DNA from: UBA2589 sp965223235
GTDB taxonomy: Bacteria > Gemmatimonadota > Gemmatimonadetes > Longimicrobiales > Gaopeijiaceae
Length of the DNA: 64,000 bases
Assembly (NCBI GenBank): GCA_965223235.1
Contig: CBDCVV010000012.1
Coordinates: 124,001 to 188,000, forward strand
Direction: 5' to 3'
Shown here: positions 35,605 through 44,250 of the stretch, piece after piece
How positions within the stretch are numbered: position 1 is the first letter of the stretch
Layout: every line of letters starts with the position of its first letter
Notes under the pieces: generated by a model
Told to the model about the DNA's origin: nothing
Database searches by the model: none
The model's input: the letters and a program-made list of their open reading frames with translations, nothing else
Translations under genes and position numbers: made by a program

Positions 35605-36443
35605 GCCTCCTTCTCGAAGCTTTGTCGAAAGACGAGCCCCTCGTGACCGTGGAGCTTCGGCCACCGCGGTCCACGTTGGGCTCCGAGGAGGGGATGTCGG
35701 CGTGGATCGATCTTCATCACTCCATCGGGAAGCTCGCCCGCGACGACGTCTTCGTCTTCCTGACAGACCACGCTGTCGGGGCAGCCGAAGAGGAGAGCCT
35801 CGCCCATGTAGGAGGGAACGTGGGCGAGGAGGTCGACCTCAGGCGTATCGTGCCCATTCTTACCTCCAAGCATTCCCTCGAGTACTGTCAGACGTTCGCC
35901 ACCCGTGCGGTGTCCGAAGGATTCGACACGCTGACAGTGCTCGGAGGAGACAACTCGGTTCCGCCGCCGCGATGCGTGCCGCATGGGCGAGACCTTCGCG
36001 AGCTTCTCGCCCGTAGAGAACCTGCGTTGACGCTAGGTGGGTGGGTGAATCACCACAGGGATCCGAGGGAACAGATCGGTTTCATCAGACCGGACCACGC
36101 CTTCGCGAAATTTGCCCTCAGCCAAATCGCTTCGCACCACTCGATCGATCGTGTGCGCGACTTCCTAAAGGTGGCGGCGGAGACCGACTTCTCCAAGCCG
36201 GTCGTCTTCGGCGTGTTTTACTATCGCTCCGCGAACGCTCGCACTCTCCAGACTCTCGGGAAGTTTTTCCCGGTCCCCGCCGCCGAGCTCGAGAGGGAGT
36301 TTGCAGCTGGTGCCACGCCCGAAGAGATCTGTGCTCGGACGATTCGTGCCCTTCGCGACGTGGGAGCCAAGCATATCTACGTAAGCAATTTGAGGGAGCG
36401 GCGGGCACCAAGGACGCTACGCGAGATCCTCCGGCGCGTTTGA
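35601..36443 (+). CDS. Stand-alone methylenetetrahydrofolate-reductase-like protein
   Basis: A 280-residue TIM-barrel protein of the MTHFR superfamily. Family-like stretches include VELRPPRS near the N-terminus, FDTLTVLGGDNSVPPPRC in the centre, LGGWVNHHRDPREQIGFI, SKPVVFGVFYYRSAN and GAKHIYVSNLRERR at the end. It is much more divergent than the MTHFR half of the neighbouring bifunctional enzyme. Whether it binds FAD or reduces methylene-tetrahydrofolate is open. The strong GGDNS and YVSNL motifs support a folate-related role. The start overlaps the pepP stop (ATGA). It converges on the methionine operon with 5 bases between stop codons. Confidence 0.75.
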   Translation: MSLLLEALSKDEPLVTVELRPPRSTLGSEEGMSAWIDLHHSIGKLARDDVFVFLTDHAVGAAEEESLAHVGGNVGEEVDLRRIVPILTSKHSLEYCQTFATRAVSEGFDTLTVLGGDNSVPPPRCVPHGRDLRELLARREPALTLGGWVNHHRDPREQIGFIRPDHAFAKFALSQIASHHSIDRVRDFLKVAAETDFSKPVVFGVFYYRSANARTLQTLGKFFPVPAAELEREFAAGATPEEICARTIRALRDVGAKHIYVSNLRERRAPRTLREILRRV

Positions 36444-36448
36444 CGGCC

Positions 36449-38296
36449 TCACGCCGTAGCGCGGATTCCGCTCTCGCGAAGGAGCCGAAGGGGCACGTCG
36501 AGGCGGCGGCGAGGCGTACTGAGGTGGAATCCTCCGGCGAGCGGTTTGACGGCTTCAATGGCTTCCAGCGCGATCGCAATTCCCTCCTCGATCTCGGCTT
36601 CGGCTCCGGATTCGTGAGCTCGAGCCATGCGTTCGACGACCTGGTTGGGTACCCGCACACCCGGAACCTCATTGGCCAAGAAGTCGGCTCCTCGGAGGGA
36701 GAGGAGCGGCCAAACGCCGACGATGATCGGAATGTCGTTGGCGCTGGGACCGGCTTCCTCCAAGAACCGTTCTAGAGATTCGGCGTCGAACACGGGCTGG
36801 GTGACCGCGAAGTCGGCACCTGCCTCGATCTTGTACGCGAACCGGGAACGCTCTCTAGTGAGGTCTGCCGACCCAGGGTTCAAGACAACGCCCTGAACGA
36901 ATTCCGCGGGCCGACCAATAGAGTTGCCCCCCGGGTCGATTCCTCGATTCAGTGCTTGGACAACATTGGTGAGTCCGATCGAGTCGATGTCGAAGACGGA
37001 CGTCGAGTCGGGATAGGGGCCCATCGCGGGCGGGTCCCCGGACATGACCAACAGGTTATGAAGCCCCATCGCGGCGGCTCCCAAGAGGTCGGAGATCATC
37101 CCGAGCATGTTCTTGTCTCGACATGTGTAGTGGACGATCGATTCGACCCCTACGTCTCGCTCGATAATGAGAGCTGCAGCCAAGGCTCCCATTCGGCTCC
37201 GCGAACGCCGACTCTCGACCACGCTCACTGCGTCGACTCCGGCAAGCTTGAGCTGCCTGGCCGGCTCGGTAACGCCGCCGGCGTCCCACGAGTGCGGAGG
37301 TACGATCTCCATCGACACCACGGTCTGACCCCGAGCGAGACGCCGGCCTAGCGCCGAGCGCGCCTCGAGAGGGACAGGATCCACCCCGCTACGTTCCACC
37401 GCGGTGGAGACCGTGACTGAAGCTTGGCGAGGTTGGAGTGCGGCCACAGCGTCCCGCATGCACTTCGTGTGCTCCGGAGTGGTTCCGCAGCAGCCCCCCA
37501 CGAAACGGGCCCCTACGTCGATCATTCGACGGGCGTATTGGGCCATGTACTCGGGTGCAGCCAGGTAGATCTTGCGATCCCTCACCGTGCGAGGCAGGCC
37601 GGCGTTGGGTTGGGCAGCGAGCGGGAGCGTCGTGACTTCCGCCATCTCTTCCATCGCGTCGAGCATGACGGCTGGACCCACCGAGCAGTTCAGACCGATG
37701 ACGTCGGCTCCCATCCGATCCAGTTCGCGCGCGATGTCCGCGGCGTCGGTGCCGAGCGAGGTACGGCCGTCTCGCCCGACCGTCATCTGCGCAAGAATCG
37801 GGAGGTCGCACGCCGCTCTGACGGCCCGGATCGCGCACCCGATCTCAATGAAGTCGCTGAAGGTCTCGAGCACGAAGCCCTCGACGCCGCCCTCGAGAAG
37901 GCCGGCGATCTGCTCTCCGAAGAAGTCCTCGGCTTCCTGTGTCGAGGTAGGACCCCAGGGCTCGATCCTGATTCCGAGCGGGCCGATCGCGCCTGCAACC
38001 ACAGCGCGCCCCCCGGAGGCTTCCCTGGCGAGCTGACCAGCGGCTCGATTGATCTCCAGAGTCTGCTCCTCGAGACCGTACGACGACAGCTTCAGCGGGT
38101 TCGCGCCGAAGGTATTGGTCTCCAGGATCTCTGCCCCGGCATCGACGTACTCCGCGTGAATACCACGCACGAGCTCTGGCCGACTCAGATTCAGTTCGTC
38201 GTAACAGACGTTGACGAAGATTCCTCTACCGTACAGTAGAGTCCCCATCGCTCCGTCGAAGACGTGGGCCCGACCATCATCGATCAGCTGTCGCAC
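36449..38296 (-). CDS. Bifunctional homocysteine S-methyltransferase / 5,10-methylenetetrahydrofolate reductase
   Basis: A 615-residue two-domain enzyme. Residues 1-300 are a zinc-dependent homocysteine methyltransferase domain (HVFDGAMGTLLYGRG, ETNTFGANPLKL, and GGCCGTTPEH with the zinc cysteines at about 265). Residues 320-615 are an MTHFR domain (VSMEIVPPHSWDAGG, LLVMSGDPPAMG, ADFAVTQPVFDAESL, VPIIVGVWPL-like segment IPIIVGVWPLLSL). This fused form occurs in many bacteria. It would supply methyl-tetrahydrofolate for MetH and may itself methylate homocysteine. The start is GTG 38296, 2 bases after the metH stop, with GGGAG upstream. It is therefore in one operon with metH, under the SAM-II riboswitch. 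Confidence 0.93.
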   Translation of the reverse strand: MRQLIDDGRAHVFDGAMGTLLYGRGIFVNVCYDELNLSRPELVRGIHAEYVDAGAEILETNTFGANPLKLSSYGLEEQTLEINRAAGQLAREASGGRAVVAGAIGPLGIRIEPWGPTSTQEAEDFFGEQIAGLLEGGVEGFVLETFSDFIEIGCAIRAVRAACDLPILAQMTVGRDGRTSLGTDAADIARELDRMGADVIGLNCSVGPAVMLDAMEEMAEVTTLPLAAQPNAGLPRTVRDRKIYLAAPEYMAQYARRMIDVGARFVGGCCGTTPEHTKCMRDAVAALQPRQASVTVSTAVERSGVDPVPLEARSALGRRLARGQTVVSMEIVPPHSWDAGGVTEPARQLKLAGVDAVSVVESRRSRSRMGALAAALIIERDVGVESIVHYTCRDKNMLGMISDLLGAAAMGLHNLLVMSGDPPAMGPYPDSTSVFDIDSIGLTNVVQALNRGIDPGGNSIGRPAEFVQGVVLNPGSADLTRERSRFAYKIEAGADFAVTQPVFDAESLERFLEEAGPSANDIPIIVGVWPLLSLRGADFLANEVPGVRVPNQVVERMARAHESGAEAEIEEGIAIALEAIEAVKPLAGGFHLSTPRRRLDVPLRLLRESGIRATA

Positions 38297-38298
38297 TG

Positions 38299-41200
38299 CT
38301 ACGCTCCCCCCTCACGGTCGGATGGGGCGTAGCCCAAATTCGGAGATAGCCACGTCTCAGCTTCGGATCTCGTCCAACCTTTGCGGGCGGCGTAGTCGGA
38401 GACCTGGTCCTCCCCGACTCTCCCCATCCCGAAGTATGCGGCTCTCGGGTGTGAGAAATACCATCCGCTGACGGAGGAGCCGGGGGTCATCGCGTAACTG
38501 TCCGTGAGCTCGACCCCGACCCGGTTGGTGGCGTCCAAGAGGCGGAACAACGTCTCCTTCTCCGTGTGGTCGGGGCACGCAGGGTACCCGGGGGCAGGCC
38601 GGATCCCCTGGTACGCTTCGGCGATGAGGGCGTCGTTGTCTAGCGACTCGTCGAGTTGGTAGCCCCAAAGCTCCTTCCGAACATGCTCGTGGACGAACTC
38701 AGCGCACGCTTCGGCGATCCGATCTGCCAACGCCTTGACCAGGATGGAGCCGTAGTCGTCGTGGCCGGCCTCCATTTCCTTCGCGAGCCGCTCGGGCCCA
38801 ACACCCGCCGTGACAACGAAGGCTCCGATCCAATCCTCGACCCCGCTCTCTGTCGGTGCGACGAAGTCCGAGAGGGCTAGGTTCGGGCGCCCTGGCTTTG
38901 AGAACTGTTGTCGGAGCCCAAAGATCGTCGCTACCTCGACGCCGTCGTCCCCGAGAACACGGATGTCGTCTGCACGGGCTTCGGCACCGAAGAGTCCAAC
39001 GACTGCTGCGGGTTCCGTGACTTCCGCGATCGTGTCGAGCATCCGGCCAGCGTCCTGGTGCAGTTGGCGAGCGGACTCTCCCACAACTGGGTCGTCAAGG
39101 ATTGCCGGAAAGGCTCCTCGGAGCTCCCACGCTGCGAAGAATGGCGTCCAATCGATGTAGGGCCGGAGGTCACCCACCGATGGGTGCAGGGTGTGGATTC
39201 CGACTTCTCTCGGCTTTGGAGGCGTGTAACGTTCCCAGTCGAGTCTCAGCGCGTTCTCCCGCGCCTGCCCGATCGTGAGCAGGGGACGCTTCGCGCGACC
39301 GTCTGCCCTCCGAGCTCGTTCTTCGGCATAGCCATCGCGGACCTCCTGAACGAAGCGGTCTCGCCTCGAAGGGTCCAACAGAGTGGCGACCACACCGACC
39401 GCACGGGAAGCGTCGATGACGTGGACGGTGGGACCCGCGTAGCGCTCCTCGATCTTGACTGCCGTGTGCGCCTTCGACGTCGTCGCACCACCGATGAGAA
39501 GAGGGATGTCAAATCCGGTCCGCTGCATCTCGGAGGCGACGTGCACCATTTGGTCGAGAGAGGGGGTGATGAGGCCGGAGAGGCCAATGACGTCGACGGA
39601 TTCGGATCGTGCCTGCTCTAGGATCTCTTCAGCCGGAATCATGACGCCGAGGTCGATGACCTCGTAACCATTACACTGCAGCACGACCCCGACAATGTTC
39701 TTCCCAATGTCGTGGACGTCTCCTTTCACAGTCGCCAGGAGCACCTTGCCTTTTCCCTCCGAACCGACCTGTTCCGCCTCGAGGTAGGGGACCAGGTGGG
39801 CCACGGCCTTCTTCATTACCCGGGCGCTCTTCACGACTTGAGGCAGGAACATTCGCCCACTTCCGAATCGGTCGCCGACGACGTTCATGCCTTCCATCAG
39901 GGGGCCCTCAATCACGTCCAGGGCGCGGGGCAGCCCTTGGCGAGCACTCTCCGCATCTTCTTGCACGTAGCGATCGATCCCGTGGACGAGAGCGTGGACC
40001 AAACGCTCGCGGACAGGTAGCTCGCGCCAGGCTACATCCTCTTGAACCCGTCGCTCGGTGCTCCCTGTTCGTTCAGAGGCGATTTGAGTCAGCGCTTCGG
40101 TGGCCCCTTCCGTACGATCGAAAATCACATCCTCGACGGGGCCGAGGAGGTCAGCGGGGATCTCATCATACACGGGCAGGGCGCCCGCATTTACGATCCC
40201 CATATCGAGGCCGGCGGCAATCGCGTGGTACAAGAACGCGGCATGCATCGCCTCTCGGACCTCGGGGCTGCCGCGAAAGGAGAAGGACACGTTGCTAATC
40301 CCACCGCTTGTCAGGACATGCGGGCATGTTTCCTTGATGACGCGCACGGCTTCGATAAAGTCGATCGCGTATCGGTTGTGTTCTTCAATGCCTGTTGCCA
40401 CCGCGAAGACGTTCGGGTCGAAGATGATGTCCTCAGGAGGAAAGCCCTCTTCGTCCACTAGGATCCGGTAGGCCCTCTGGCAGATATCGATTCGAGCCTG
40501 GACGGTGTCGGCCTGGCCTTTCTCATCAAACGCCATCACGACTGCAGCCGCTCCGTAGCGGCGGACTTCGCGCGCTCGCCGACGGAACTCGGCCTCACCG
40601 TCCTTCATGGAAATGGAGTTGACGACTCCTTTTCCTTGTAGGGTCTTCAAGCCAGCCTCTAGGACGGCCCAGTCCGAGGAGTCGACCATGACGGGGATTC
40701 TCGCAATCTCGGGCTCCGACGCGATGAGGTTGAGGAAGCGCGTCATCGCTGCGACTGCGTCGAGGAGCCCCTCGTCCATATTCACATCGAGGATCTGAGC
40801 GCCTCCTTGCACCTGCTGAAGCGCGACCTCGGTGGCGTCATCGTACGAGTCGTCGCGGATGAGCCGAGCGAACCTGCGCGAGCCGGTCACGTTTGTCCGC
40901 TCACCAACATTGACGAAGAGCGAGTCCGGGCCGATGCGCAACGGTTCTAGACCCGAGAGCCTTGTGCGTACCTGGAGACCGGGAATGGCCCGAGGTGCGA
41001 GTCCCTCGACCGCATCGGCGATCACCCGAATGTGATCCGGAGTCGTGCCGCAACACCCGCCTACGACGTTCAAGAAGCCGGCTTCGGCGAAATCACGGGT
41101 CACCGAGGCCATGTGCTCCGGTGTGTCGTCGTACTCACCAAAAGCGTTGGGTAGCCCAGCGTTCGGGTAGCAGCTCAGCGGCACCGTTGCGACCGATGAC

Positions 41201-42030
41201 AACTCTTCGAGGAAGGGGCGCAGCTGGTCGATGCCGAGGGCGCAGTTAAGTCCCACGGAAAGGAGTCCGGAGCGCCGTCCGGGGCCCGGTTGCACGCCGT
41301 GCGCGACCGAGTTCCAGAAAGCCTCAGGTGTCTGTCCCGAGAGTGTGCGCCCACTCTGGTCCGTAATCGTCCCGGACATCATGACCGGGAGGTCCACTCC
41401 CAGCTCGGAGAGCGTGACCGAGATCGCATACAGTGCAGCCTTCGCATTGAGCGTGTCGAACGCCGTCTCCACAAGGAGGACGTCCGCGCCTCCGCGCACG
41501 AGGCCACGGGTCTGCTCCGAGTATGCGAGGACAAGCTGGTCAAAGGTGACGTTCCTGGCTCCGGGGTCACCCACGTCTGGAGAGATCGAGGCGGAGCGGG
41601 TCGTGGGTCCGAGCGCCCCAGCAACCCAGACTGTTCGCCCGCTGCTGCTCGTGAAGTCATCTGCCGCGGAGCGTGCGACTCGCGCGGCCGCTACGTTGAG
41701 CTCCTCGGCGATCTCCTCGAGCTCGTAGTCCGCCAACGAGACCCGGTTCGCGCTAAAGGTGTTGGTCTCGATCAGGTCGGCACCGGCCTCCAAGTACGCT
41801 CGGTGGATCCCTGCGATCATCTCTGGCCGGGTAAGGCTCAGGAGATCATTGGCCCCTTGGAGAGGTACTCGGGAGGCCGCGAATCGCTCGCCCCTGAAGT
41901 CTTGCTCCGTGGGCGCCTCTCGTTGAACCATCGTGCCCATGGCTCCATCGAGAACGATGATTCTCTCTTCGATGGCCTGGTCGAGGGCGCGTACGCGCTG
42001 GTCGCGATTCGATACCTGCGTGTTCGACAC
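38299..42030 (-). CDS. metH: Cobalamin-dependent methionine synthase
   Basis: A 1243-residue enzyme (E. coli 1227) with all four modules. The homocysteine domain has VLDGAMGTMVQRE and zinc cysteines in GGCCGTTPDHI (about 325). The folate domain has VNVGERTNVTGSRRFARLI (about 365). The B12 domain has the axial histidine in GDVHDIGKNIVGVV (about 770). The reactivation domain ends in PAPGYPACPDHTEKETLF, SVSGWYFSHPRAAYFGMG and WLSPNLGYAP. It makes methionine from homocysteine and methyl-tetrahydrofolate. The start is GTG 42030, with AGAGGA 8 bases upstream. The longer frame to ATG 42141 overlaps the riboswitch and reads as Arg-rich noise, so it is rejected. Confidence 0.96.
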   Translation of the reverse strand: MSNTQVSNRDQRVRALDQAIEERIIVLDGAMGTMVQREAPTEQDFRGERFAASRVPLQGANDLLSLTRPEMIAGIHRAYLEAGADLIETNTFSANRVSLADYELEEIAEELNVAAARVARSAADDFTSSSGRTVWVAGALGPTTRSASISPDVGDPGARNVTFDQLVLAYSEQTRGLVRGGADVLLVETAFDTLNAKAALYAISVTLSELGVDLPVMMSGTITDQSGRTLSGQTPEAFWNSVAHGVQPGPGRRSGLLSVGLNCALGIDQLRPFLEELSSVATVPLSCYPNAGLPNAFGEYDDTPEHMASVTRDFAEAGFLNVVGGCCGTTPDHIRVIADAVEGLAPRAIPGLQVRTRLSGLEPLRIGPDSLFVNVGERTNVTGSRRFARLIRDDSYDDATEVALQQVQGGAQILDVNMDEGLLDAVAAMTRFLNLIASEPEIARIPVMVDSSDWAVLEAGLKTLQGKGVVNSISMKDGEAEFRRRAREVRRYGAAAVVMAFDEKGQADTVQARIDICQRAYRILVDEEGFPPEDIIFDPNVFAVATGIEEHNRYAIDFIEAVRVIKETCPHVLTSGGISNVSFSFRGSPEVREAMHAAFLYHAIAAGLDMGIVNAGALPVYDEIPADLLGPVEDVIFDRTEGATEALTQIASERTGSTERRVQEDVAWRELPVRERLVHALVHGIDRYVQEDAESARQGLPRALDVIEGPLMEGMNVVGDRFGSGRMFLPQVVKSARVMKKAVAHLVPYLEAEQVGSEGKGKVLLATVKGDVHDIGKNIVGVVLQCNGYEVIDLGVMIPAEEILEQARSESVDVIGLSGLITPSLDQMVHVASEMQRTGFDIPLLIGGATTSKAHTAVKIEERYAGPTVHVIDASRAVGVVATLLDPSRRDRFVQEVRDGYAEERARRADGRAKRPLLTIGQARENALRLDWERYTPPKPREVGIHTLHPSVGDLRPYIDWTPFFAAWELRGAFPAILDDPVVGESARQLHQDAGRMLDTIAEVTEPAAVVGLFGAEARADDIRVLGDDGVEVATIFGLRQQFSKPGRPNLALSDFVAPTESGVEDWIGAFVVTAGVGPERLAKEMEAGHDDYGSILVKALADRIAEACAEFVHEHVRKELWGYQLDESLDNDALIAEAYQGIRPAPGYPACPDHTEKETLFRLLDATNRVGVELTDSYAMTPGSSVSGWYFSHPRAAYFGMGRVGEDQVSDYAARKGWTRSEAETWLSPNLGYAPSDREGGA

Positions 42031-42080
42031 GGTTCTATCCTCTAACACGAAAGCCCTCCACGCCGACGCGCGAAAGGCCC

Positions 42081-42150
42081 GGCTTTTTAGCTTGTTTGCT
42101 GGGTTCCACCCTCGAACCTTGCGGGCCGCAATACGCCTCAAATCGCCCTG
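42081..42150 (-). promoter_or_regulatory. SAM-II-type riboswitch in the metH leader
   Basis: On the minus strand, from 42150 down, the order matches the SAM-II pseudoknot. P1 pairs GGGC (42148-42145) with GCCC (42126-42123). Loop 1 reads GATTTGAGGCGTATTGC, where the classical aptamer has GATTTAACCGTATTGC. The 3' segment reads AACAAGCTAAAAAGCC, where the classical aptamer ends AGCTAAAAAGGG. The P2 pairing UUGC with GC(U)AA is kept. The CC/GG pair of the classical element is replaced by GGC (42137-42135) with GCC (42083-42081), a compensatory change. A small extra hairpin (GGTTC/GAACC, 42118-42102) sits between P1 and the 3' segment. The element ends 50 bases before the metH start codon. Confidence 0.85.
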
Positions 42151-42269
42151 GTTTGTATCGACAAGATACGGAAGCGCTCCAGCTCGATCCAGGACTTCTC
42201 TTACGCCCTGACGTTGCTTCCCCCATCATCTCTGCGCTGCCACCCCGCCCACACATCGGAGCGACCCCG

Positions 42270-43199
42270 ATGACCCGCTGGCCCCCACCCACCGTCTTGT
42301 CGAAGGAGTTCTTCAAGGGGCACGGACTGGGCAACGACTACCTGGTGTTCGAAGAGGGAGAAGAAATGGCTCTCAGATGGGTCGAGCATTGTCCCGCGTC
42401 TGTGATCGCTACCGAGGAGTCGGGGGTGACGGGGTCGTGGTGGTCGAGCGGGGGTGGCGGACGGCCGAGGCGCCGTGTTCGCCTTCGGATGTTCAATCCT
42501 GATGGGGGAGAGTTCGAGCGGAGTGGCAATGGACTTAGAGTGTTCGCTGCCTGGTGGGCCCTCAGGCGGCCCGAAGAGAAGGAGGTTGCGGTCCGGGTTG
42601 GAGGCGACGTCGTGGCGCTGACCATTGGCGAGCGCACCCCTGAGGGTCTCGAGGTTTCGGCCGCGATGGGCCGCGCTGCTGTGGGACTCGGGGCAGTAGG
42701 AGGGGAGCCGGATCCCGGCCCGGGTGAAGAGCAACCCGGTCTATACACCCTGCTCGACGGTCCCGAAGGGGGAGCGTACGACGTAGTACCGGTCAGGATC
42801 GGGAATCCGCACGTTGTGATCCCCGTGTCGGCTGGCGACCTCAATCGCGACACGCTCCTAAAAATCGGCCCGTGGATGGCCAAGCACCCTCGGTTGAAGG
42901 ATGGCGCGAACGTGCAAATCGTGGCGGCCCGGCCTCCGGACGAAGCCGACATTCTTATCTGGGAGCGTGGCGTGGGAGTGACCAGCGCCTCAGGGACGAG
43001 CTCGTGTGCGGTGGCGGCCGCGATGGTCTCCGTAGGGCGGTTGGACCCGGGTTGGATCCGGATCTCGATGCCTGGAGGGGAGCTTCGGATCCATGTGGAC
43101 ACCGAGCTCGACGTAACCCTGCAGGGCCCGGTTCAAGAGGTGATGGAGGGAGAGCTTTCGGACGACCTCCTGTCGCGCATTACGTCCGGACGCGGGTAA
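42270..43199 (+). CDS. dapF: Diaminopimelate epimerase family protein with both catalytic Cys replaced by Ser
   Basis: A 309-residue protein with the DapF fold signature: FFKGHGLGNDYLVFE at the start, MFNPDGGEFERSGNGLRVFA, RIGNPHVVIPV, DGANVQIV and ERGVGVTSASGTSSCAVAAA. In well-studied DapF two cysteines act as acid/base, in CGNG and in ACGTGAC. Here both are serine (Ser85 in SGNG; Ser241 in ASGTSSC), and only the non-catalytic cysteine five residues later (Cys246) is kept. It could be a subgroup that still racemises, or an enzyme with another substrate. The start ATG 42270 is preceded by GGAG. The gene overlaps the end of the convergent lptG gene by 20 bases. Confidence 0.8.
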   Translation: MTRWPPPTVLSKEFFKGHGLGNDYLVFEEGEEMALRWVEHCPASVIATEESGVTGSWWSSGGGGRPRRRVRLRMFNPDGGEFERSGNGLRVFAAWWALRRPEEKEVAVRVGGDVVALTIGERTPEGLEVSAAMGRAAVGLGAVGGEPDPGPGEEQPGLYTLLDGPEGGAYDVVPVRIGNPHVVIPVSAGDLNRDTLLKIGPWMAKHPRLKDGANVQIVAARPPDEADILIWERGVGVTSASGTSSCAVAAAMVSVGRLDPGWIRISMPGGELRIHVDTELDVTLQGPVQEVMEGELSDDLLSRITSGRG

Positions 43200-44250
43200 G
43201 GGCGACCAGCCCAGCGATACCGAAGATCCCGTTCGGGAGCCAGGCGGCCATCAGGGGAGTGAGCGCCCCGGCTTCGCCGAGAGCCCCGGTGACACGCAGC
43301 GTCATGGTGAAGACGATCACCGTGGCGAGAGAAAGTGCGATCCCGTACGCCGCTCCCCCTCGCCGGCTACTCGTCGCGAACGGGGCCCCAAAGAGGATGA
43401 TCACGAGCGTGGTGAAGGGGATCGCGATCTTCTGCTCCTTCTTCACGAGAAGCTCTCTCGCGTCCCCTCCCGTTCGCTCGATGATGTCGGCGAATCGATC
43501 GATTTCGCCGTACGTCATCTCGTCTGGTTCCGGGGGCACTTCGAGCAACTCGTTGGGCCGCTCCGTAATCGACGGAATGACCATCCGGTCGAACTCGTAG
43601 GTGGCGAGTGTCGAGTCCGACCCGAAGGACCGAAGATACCCTTGAGCGAGCGTCCAACCCGTTCCTTCCTCGAACCTGGCTCCCTCCGCCGCAACGTGCA
43701 TGGCCCCTGCGGGGTGATTGGGGCCACGCTCGATGATCAAGTCGCTGATCCGACCGTCTGCCGCGGTAAGACGTTTCACCTGCCAGACCACGTCGTCTTC
43801 GGATCGATATACGAAGTCTGAACGCCACGATCGCCCTGGTGGCTCGGACCTCAAGATTTGAGCGGCGATCCGGTTTCCACGAGGCACGACCTCGGACAGG
43901 CCGAGGGCCGCCACGGTAAGGAGGCCGCCCGCCAAGAAGAGGGGAAGAACCAACCGATGGAACGAGATGCCACCGGCCTTCGCAGCGACGATCTCACGAT
44001 GCGTCGTCATTCCGTGGATCGTGAACACCGTCGCCAGCAGGGCCGCGACCGGGAAGGACCACTGCACGAAGAGAGGGAGCTGATAGAGATACGACTGGGC
44101 CACCTCGAAGCCGGAGAGGCCCCGATCGATGTAGTCGTCGAGATGCTCGGCGATGTCCCCGATCACGAAGAGGGGAGGGGACGCGACCAAGACGAGGAGG
44201 AAGAGCTTCATGAAGCTCCTCACGACGAGTCGATCAAGGATGCGCATCAT
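43180..44250 (-). CDS. lptG: LPS export ABC permease LptG (YjgP/YjgQ family)
   Basis: A 356-residue inner-membrane protein. The start is MMRILDRLVVRSFMKLFLLV with the first helix. Two more helices follow near residues 50-120 (FPVAALLATVFTIHG), then the characteristic HREIVAAKAGGISFHRLVLP coupling-helix region. A periplasmic beta-jellyroll domain comes next (about 140-265), then the last three helices (IAIPFTTLVIILFGAPFATS to LPNGIFGIAGLVAL). With LptF and the ATPase LptB it lifts lipopolysaccharide from the inner membrane. The start ATG 44250 overlaps the lptF stop as ATGA. Which of the two genes is F or G is assigned by gene order and is not certain. Confidence 0.85.
   Translation of the reverse strand: MMRILDRLVVRSFMKLFLLVLVASPPLFVIGDIAEHLDDYIDRGLSGFEVAQSYLYQLPLFVQWSFPVAALLATVFTIHGMTTHREIVAAKAGGISFHRLVLPLFLAGGLLTVAALGLSEVVPRGNRIAAQILRSEPPGRSWRSDFVYRSEDDVVWQVKRLTAADGRISDLIIERGPNHPAGAMHVAAEGARFEEGTGWTLAQGYLRSFGSDSTLATYEFDRMVIPSITERPNELLEVPPEPDEMTYGEIDRFADIIERTGGDARELLVKKEQKIAIPFTTLVIILFGAPFATSSRRGGAAYGIALSLATVIVFTMTLRVTGALGEAGALTPLMAAWLPNGIFGIAGLVALTRVRT

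Noticed and set aside
42031..42141. An N-terminal extension of metH from ATG 42141
   Set aside because: It would start inside the riboswitch and adds an Arg-rich stretch unlike MetH. GTG 42030 has a good ribosome site and gives the normal length.
42079..42180. SAM-I, SAH or cobalamin riboswitch in the metH leader
   Set aside because: The SAM-I kink-turn and GGAGGGA box, the SAH GAGGAGCGCUGC core and the B12-box GCCACUG are not seen. The SAM-II core fits much better.
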